A DNA stretch of 64,000 nucleotides from JAYQKL01 sp038142705 (lineage in GTDB: Bacteria > Pseudomonadota > Alphaproteobacteria > RS24): contig OZ244224.1 in NCBI GenBank assembly GCA_965217015.1, positions 1,426,001 through 1,490,000 of the forward strand. Direction: 5' to 3'. Positions 61,087 to 64,000 of this stretch are shown one piece after another; positions within the stretch are counted from its first letter, which is position 1, and each line of letters starts with the position of its first letter. The translations under genes and the position numbers were made by a program. The notes under the pieces were generated by a model. The model was not told where the DNA came from, did no database searches, and worked only from the letters and a program-made list of their open reading frames with translations.

Positions 61087-61680
61087 TTATGAAAAGTCAG
61101 CTCGTAAAGAAGCAACGCTATCAGCAGACAAAACCGTCATATGACCATAATTATCATGCTCGATGCCAATAATGACTTTGGCATCATCTTGTTTGAAAGC
61201 AGCAATGCCCTGCTCAGAAACGGGAAAATGTAGGAAATGCACTGATGATGTTTTACCATCGCTTGCCGTGCGTTCGGTTTCTTGTTCAGGCACGGCGAAA
61301 AATTTCTCACCATTCACCTCAACATATACCTTCATCTCAACATCAGTAAGTGTGCGCAAAATGTCGCCGCGGCGCTTTTCATCTTCAATTTCAAACATCA
61401 AAGTCGCGGTCAATTCCTGCCCTTGAGGGATCATTGGGTTATAAGCAGTCAGCTCGTCTTCAAGCTGCTCATCGCCACCATTTTCGATAAACAGCATTTC
61501 CTGAATTTGTGCGAGCATGGTGTCAAAGTTTTCAAAATATAATGTCGCGAAGGGCCCAACATCAATGCGGCGCGGACGTTTGACATCTAAAATTTGGCTG
61601 CGCATCATTTTGCGGCATTGGGCGTATTTGTCCAAAGGCATGATATCTTCTGCGGTGACGCGTTTTTCGGCTATTGGCAT
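61087..61680 (-). CDS. DUF3501 family protein
   Basis: 197 aa matching DUF3501: MPLDKYAQCRKMMRSQILDVKRPRRIDVGPFATLYFENFDTMLAQIQEMLFIE at the N-terminus, and VSVHFLHFPVSEQGIAAF-type motif (SVHFLHFPVSEQGIAAFK) near the end. No cofactor motif or membrane helix is visible. In many alpha- and betaproteobacteria it is the third gene after rubrerythrin and a CCG-type Fe-S protein, as here. Function is unknown; a role in peroxide or iron handling is inferred from the operon. Confidence 0.87.
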   Translation of the reverse strand: MPIAEKRVTAEDIMPLDKYAQCRKMMRSQILDVKRPRRIDVGPFATLYFENFDTMLAQIQEMLFIENGGDEQLEDELTAYNPMIPQGQELTATLMFEIEDEKRRGDILRTLTDVEMKVYVEVNGEKFFAVPEQETERTASDGKTSSVHFLHFPVSEQGIAAFKQDDAKVIIGIEHDNYGHMTVLSADSVASLRADFS

Positions 61681-61704
61681 TTTTCTTTCCTTTAATTTAT
61701 TTAA

Positions 61705-63054
61705 TTACAGATTATAGGCCCGGGCAAACAGCTCTACTGGGTGGGCTGCCTCTGGCAAGCTGGCTTCAGGGTCGATCATTTCAACCCCCTGAACAATATG
61801 TTTGGCGGCAAGCGGGCATTCAGACACCACCGCTTTGGTTTCTGCTTTAACCACTTTGCGGAAAACCGGTTTCCCGACTTTAACCGCAAGATGGTGCGTC
61901 TCCTTCAACACGCCAAATGTCCCGCCATGACCTGAACAGCGTTCAATCACATCGATTTCTGCCTCAGGAATAAGGCGCAATAAGTCTGCCGCTTTAGGCC
62001 CCATATTTTGCGCGCGTGCGTGGCAGGCCAAATGCACGCTCACCCCGCCATCAAGCGGCTGCAAGCCATCGGGCAGGCCTTCATTTGAGGCAATATCAAC
62101 AATATATTCTGTAATGTCCCGCGTGGCTTTTGATAAGGCTTGTACATTTTCATCATCTGGCAAAATCAGCGGCCACTCAAATTTGAACATCAAACCACAA
62201 GAGGCTGTCAGGGTTACGATATCCTTACCCGCATCAATTAAAGGGCGGAAATTAGCCGCTAGTTTTTTGGCCTGCTCAGCCACTTTGGCGATATTACCCT
62301 GCTCTAAAAACGGCATGCCGCAACAGCCTGGGTAATCTGTGCTGACCGAAACACCCAAATGCGCCAACACTTTTGCCGCGGCCTCACCCACGCCCGGATT
62401 GTTGTAATTTACCGCGCAGGTCGCAAACAAAACCGCTTCACGGTCTTTGGCTAAACCTTCAGGGTTTGGCGCCAGCGCGCCTGACGATAAAGCTTCGGCA
62501 GCGCGTTTCATAAATGTTTTGCCGACAAATTGTGGTAATTCAGCTTTTTTATCAATCCCAATGGTTGCTTCCAAAATGGGACGGGTGATTTTATTATTTT
62601 TCGAGGCGCCCCAATTGGCGAGCGGCGCGACAGGCGCAGCCAGCTTACCATTGCGATCCATCTGTGCGAGCTGGTTTTGAACAAAAGGCGGCTTGCCTTT
62701 TTCTTTCAACTCAACCGCACGATAGCGCAGCATCAAATGGGGGAAATCGAGATTAAATTCATGCGGCGGCACATAGGGGCATTTCGTCATGAAACACATA
62801 TCACACAATGTGCAGGCATCGATTATTGGCGCAAAATCTGCGCTATCAACGCTATCTAATTCGCCGGATTCTGAGTCATCAATCAAATCAAACAGACGCG
62901 GGAAACTGTCGCAAAGATTAAAGCAGCGACGGCAACCATGGCAAACATCCATCTGCCTGCGGGCTTCAGCATCAAGCGCGTCACGGTCATAAAATTCTTC
63001 CGAATGCCAGTCAAGCGGATGGCGTATCGGCGCGTCTAAACTGCCTTCTTTCAT
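61705..63054 (-). CDS. Fe-S oxidoreductase with two 4Fe-4S sites and CCG domains (GlpC/HdrD-like)
   Basis: 449 aa. Two [4Fe-4S] motifs: C38-x2-C41-x2-C44-x3-C48 and C81-x2-C84-x2-C87-x4-C92-P. The C-terminal part has cysteine-rich CCG-type segments (DYPGCCGMPF and ERCSGHGGTFG) that bind non-cubane clusters in heterodisulfide reductases. Similar proteins are misnamed glycerol-3-phosphate dehydrogenase subunit C. It may pass electrons to rubrerythrin or to a disulfide partner. It lies 76 bases after rbr, separated by a strong hairpin. Confidence 0.88.
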   Translation of the reverse strand: MKEGSLDAPIRHPLDWHSEEFYDRDALDAEARRQMDVCHGCRRCFNLCDSFPRLFDLIDDSESGELDSVDSADFAPIIDACTLCDMCFMTKCPYVPPHEFNLDFPHLMLRYRAVELKEKGKPPFVQNQLAQMDRNGKLAAPVAPLANWGASKNNKITRPILEATIGIDKKAELPQFVGKTFMKRAAEALSSGALAPNPEGLAKDREAVLFATCAVNYNNPGVGEAAAKVLAHLGVSVSTDYPGCCGMPFLEQGNIAKVAEQAKKLAANFRPLIDAGKDIVTLTASCGLMFKFEWPLILPDDENVQALSKATRDITEYIVDIASNEGLPDGLQPLDGGVSVHLACHARAQNMGPKAADLLRLIPEAEIDVIERCSGHGGTFGVLKETHHLAVKVGKPVFRKVVKAETKAVVSECPLAAKHIVQGVEMIDPEASLPEAAHPVELFARAYNL

Positions 63055-63084
63055 TGATTTACTCCAAACAAATTAAGGGGGGTA

Positions 63085-63116
63085 TAATGGCCAGCGCCCT
63101 AAAACGCTGGCCATTA
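63085..63116 (-). other. intercistronic hairpin between rbr and the Fe-S gene
   Basis: TAATGGCCAGCG (63085-63096) and CGCTGGCCATTA (63105-63116) form a perfect 12-bp stem with an 8-nt loop. It sits just after the rbr stop, with no U-run. It may stabilise the rbr part of the mRNA or attenuate readthrough. Confidence 0.7.
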
Positions 63117-63130
63117 ACTTATTGACTAGC

Positions 63131-63547
63131 TTAGTCCATTGAATCCAATGCTTTTTGGAAACGACCAGCGTGAGACTTTTCAGCCTTTGCGAGCGTTTCA
63201 AACCAATCAGCAATTTCATCAAAACCTTCATCACGAGCTGTACGTGCCATGCCTGGATACATATCTGTATATTCATGGGTTTCGCCAGCAATCGCTGCTT
63301 TCAGGTTTTCTTCTGTAGAACCGATTGGCTCGCCCGTTGCTGGGTCACCAACTTCTTCCAGAAATTCCAGATGACCATGCGCATGGCCAGTTTCGCCTTC
63401 TGCTGTGCTACGGAAAACAGTAGCGACATCATTATGGCCTTCAATATCAGCCTTTTGCGCGAAGTAAAGATAACGGCGGTTGGCTTGGCTTTCACCAGCA
63501 AAAGCCGCTTTCAGATTCTCAAGTGTTTTAGATGTTGCGAGTGACAT
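63131..63547 (-). CDS. rubrerythrin (without rubredoxin domain)
   Basis: 138 aa from the ATG at 63547 preceded by GAGGAG. Ferritin-like di-iron motifs: AGESQANRRYLYFA, EGETGHAHGHLEFLEE, AGETHEYTDMYPGMARTA and AEKSHAGRFQKALD. No CxxC rubredoxin domain follows, so an external electron donor is required, perhaps the Fe-S protein downstream. Rubrerythrin reduces hydrogen peroxide. Its promoter has an adjacent Irr box. Confidence 0.94.
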   Translation of the reverse strand: MSLATSKTLENLKAAFAGESQANRRYLYFAQKADIEGHNDVATVFRSTAEGETGHAHGHLEFLEEVGDPATGEPIGSTEENLKAAIAGETHEYTDMYPGMARTARDEGFDEIADWFETLAKAEKSHAGRFQKALDSMD

Positions 63548-63610
63548 TTTTATCTCCTCAATTTTTGATGAACAAACATCGCACATGCCCCCTATGAGCA
63601 TGTTGAAGCT

Positions 63611-63639
63611 AATATAGGAAGTGCCCAGCAAAATGTCAA
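63611..63639 (-). promoter_or_regulatory. sigma-70 promoter of the rubrerythrin operon
   Basis: Minus strand: TTGACA (63639-63634) with an exact 17-bp spacer and TATATT (63616-63611). This is a near-perfect promoter. The Irr palindrome begins two bases upstream of the -35 box. Confidence 0.85.
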
Positions 63640-63641
63640 TA

Positions 63642-63660
63642 GTTTAGAATCGTTCTAAAC
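63642..63660. promoter_or_regulatory. Irr-type (ICE) operator
   Basis: GTTTAGAA-TCG-TTCTAAAC is a perfect inverted repeat with a 3-base centre. It matches the iron control element (TTTAGAA...TTCTAAA) bound by Irr in alphaproteobacteria. It lies between the Irr gene and rubrerythrin, next to the rubrerythrin -35 box. Confidence 0.8.
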
Positions 63661-63711
63661 AGAAAAACATGAAATGATTAAGTAAAAAAGAAGGAAAGCT
63701 GCTTTGAGTGA

Positions 63712-64000
63712 TTATTTCTTCGAAAGCCGAACAATCACATCTATACCGTTAACATTTAGGCCGTCTGGCACATCTGGCAAGCCACTGACCGCAATTTTTT
63801 CTTCGGGGATATCAATTAAGCGATTTTCCTCCCCAATGAAAAAATGGTGATGGTTGCTGGTATTGGTATCAAAATAACTGCGCGCTGAATCCACCACAAC
63901 CTGACGCAATAAACCAGCCTCGGTGAATTGATGCAGAGAATTATAAATCGTTGCCAATGACATTTTATGACCCGCTTTCATGACATCTTCTTGCAGGCTT
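63712..64000 (-). CDS. irr: Fur-family regulator Irr (partial, N-terminus beyond the window)
   Basis: The C-terminal 95 codons are present, and the frame stays open to the window edge. SLATIYNSLHQFTEAGLLRQVVVD is the recognition-helix region of Fur family proteins, and SNHHHFFIGEENRLIDIPEEKIAVSGLPDVPDGLNVNGIDVIVRL, with its HHH, matches Irr rather than Fur, Zur or PerR. Irr reports iron status through haem in alphaproteobacteria. A matching operator lies just downstream. Confidence 0.87.
   Translation of the reverse strand, partial: SLQEDVMKAGHKMSLATIYNSLHQFTEAGLLRQVVVDSARSYFDTNTSNHHHFFIGEENRLIDIPEEKIAVSGLPDVPDGLNVNGIDVIVRLSKK

Overview
The window is a gene-dense stretch (about 70 genes, few gaps above 200 bases) of an alphaproteobacterial chromosome of moderate GC content. 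The assignment rests on protein signatures and gene neighbourhoods: RegB/RegA with a SenC neighbour, an Irr-type Fur regulator with a matching operator, DUF2125 and DUF2855 proteins, HIG1-domain and COQ7 proteins, rpsT next to dnaA, and mutM-ubiE-ubiB. No rRNA, prophage, insertion sequence, CRISPR array or clear horizontally acquired island was seen, and all coding regions look intact. Order and genus cannot be fixed from the sequence alone.

Layout. 0-6 kb: tRNA-Leu(CAA), a DUF2855 protein, a two-domain DsbA/kappa-GST-like protein, a fused VTT(DedA)-DsbB membrane protein, coq7, an HNH nuclease and gluQ. 6-13 kb: a HIG1-like protein, a PagL-like lipid A deacylase, a PduO-type cobalamin adenosyltransferase, etfBA, a TlpA-like thioredoxin, argH and lptM-lysA. 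13-23 kb: ftsEX-ydcF-DUF2125, the aromatic/histidine block (chorismate mutase-hisC-tyrA, minus strand), metXW, a methyltransferase, gloB and a DUF985 cupin. 23-31 kb: the 4-aminobenzoate operon pabB-pabA-pabC, rpmF, a PQQ-type sugar dehydrogenase, malate synthase G and MAPEG. 31-39 kb: a lipid/acyl-CoA region with an epoxide hydrolase, three crotonase-fold proteins, an acyl-CoA dehydrogenase, YciB and a saccharopine-dehydrogenase-like oxidoreductase. 39-43 kb: bioB, regA-regB with an ankyrin protein, and senC. 43-53 kb: gyrB, recF, dnaN and dnaA, a rhodanese, rpsT and mutM, all on the minus strand. 53-59 kb: ubiE-ubiB-coaBC-dut-rrf2-cysK-moeB on the plus strand. 59-64 kb: a 2-hydroxyacid dehydrogenase, an SH3 protein, and an iron/peroxide module (irr, rubrerythrin, an Fe-S CCG protein, DUF3501).

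How the genes work together. Respiratory redox control (RegBA, SenC), ubiquinone synthesis (COQ7, UbiE, UbiB) and ETF/acyl-CoA oxidation indicate an aerobic quinone-based metabolism with fatty-acid-like substrates and a glyoxylate cycle step. Core replication genes point left, and the ubiE operon points right from about 52.85 kb. This divergence is compatible with an origin nearby but does not prove one.

Most notable for follow-up: the Irr-box-controlled rubrerythrin/Fe-S/DUF3501 module at the right end, the VTT-DsbB fusion that appears to share one membrane helix, five convergent gene pairs whose stop codons overlap by exactly four bases, a terminator for rpmF buried in the pabC coding sequence, four identical T8 tracts next to rpsT, and an ankyrin protein placed between senC and regB.
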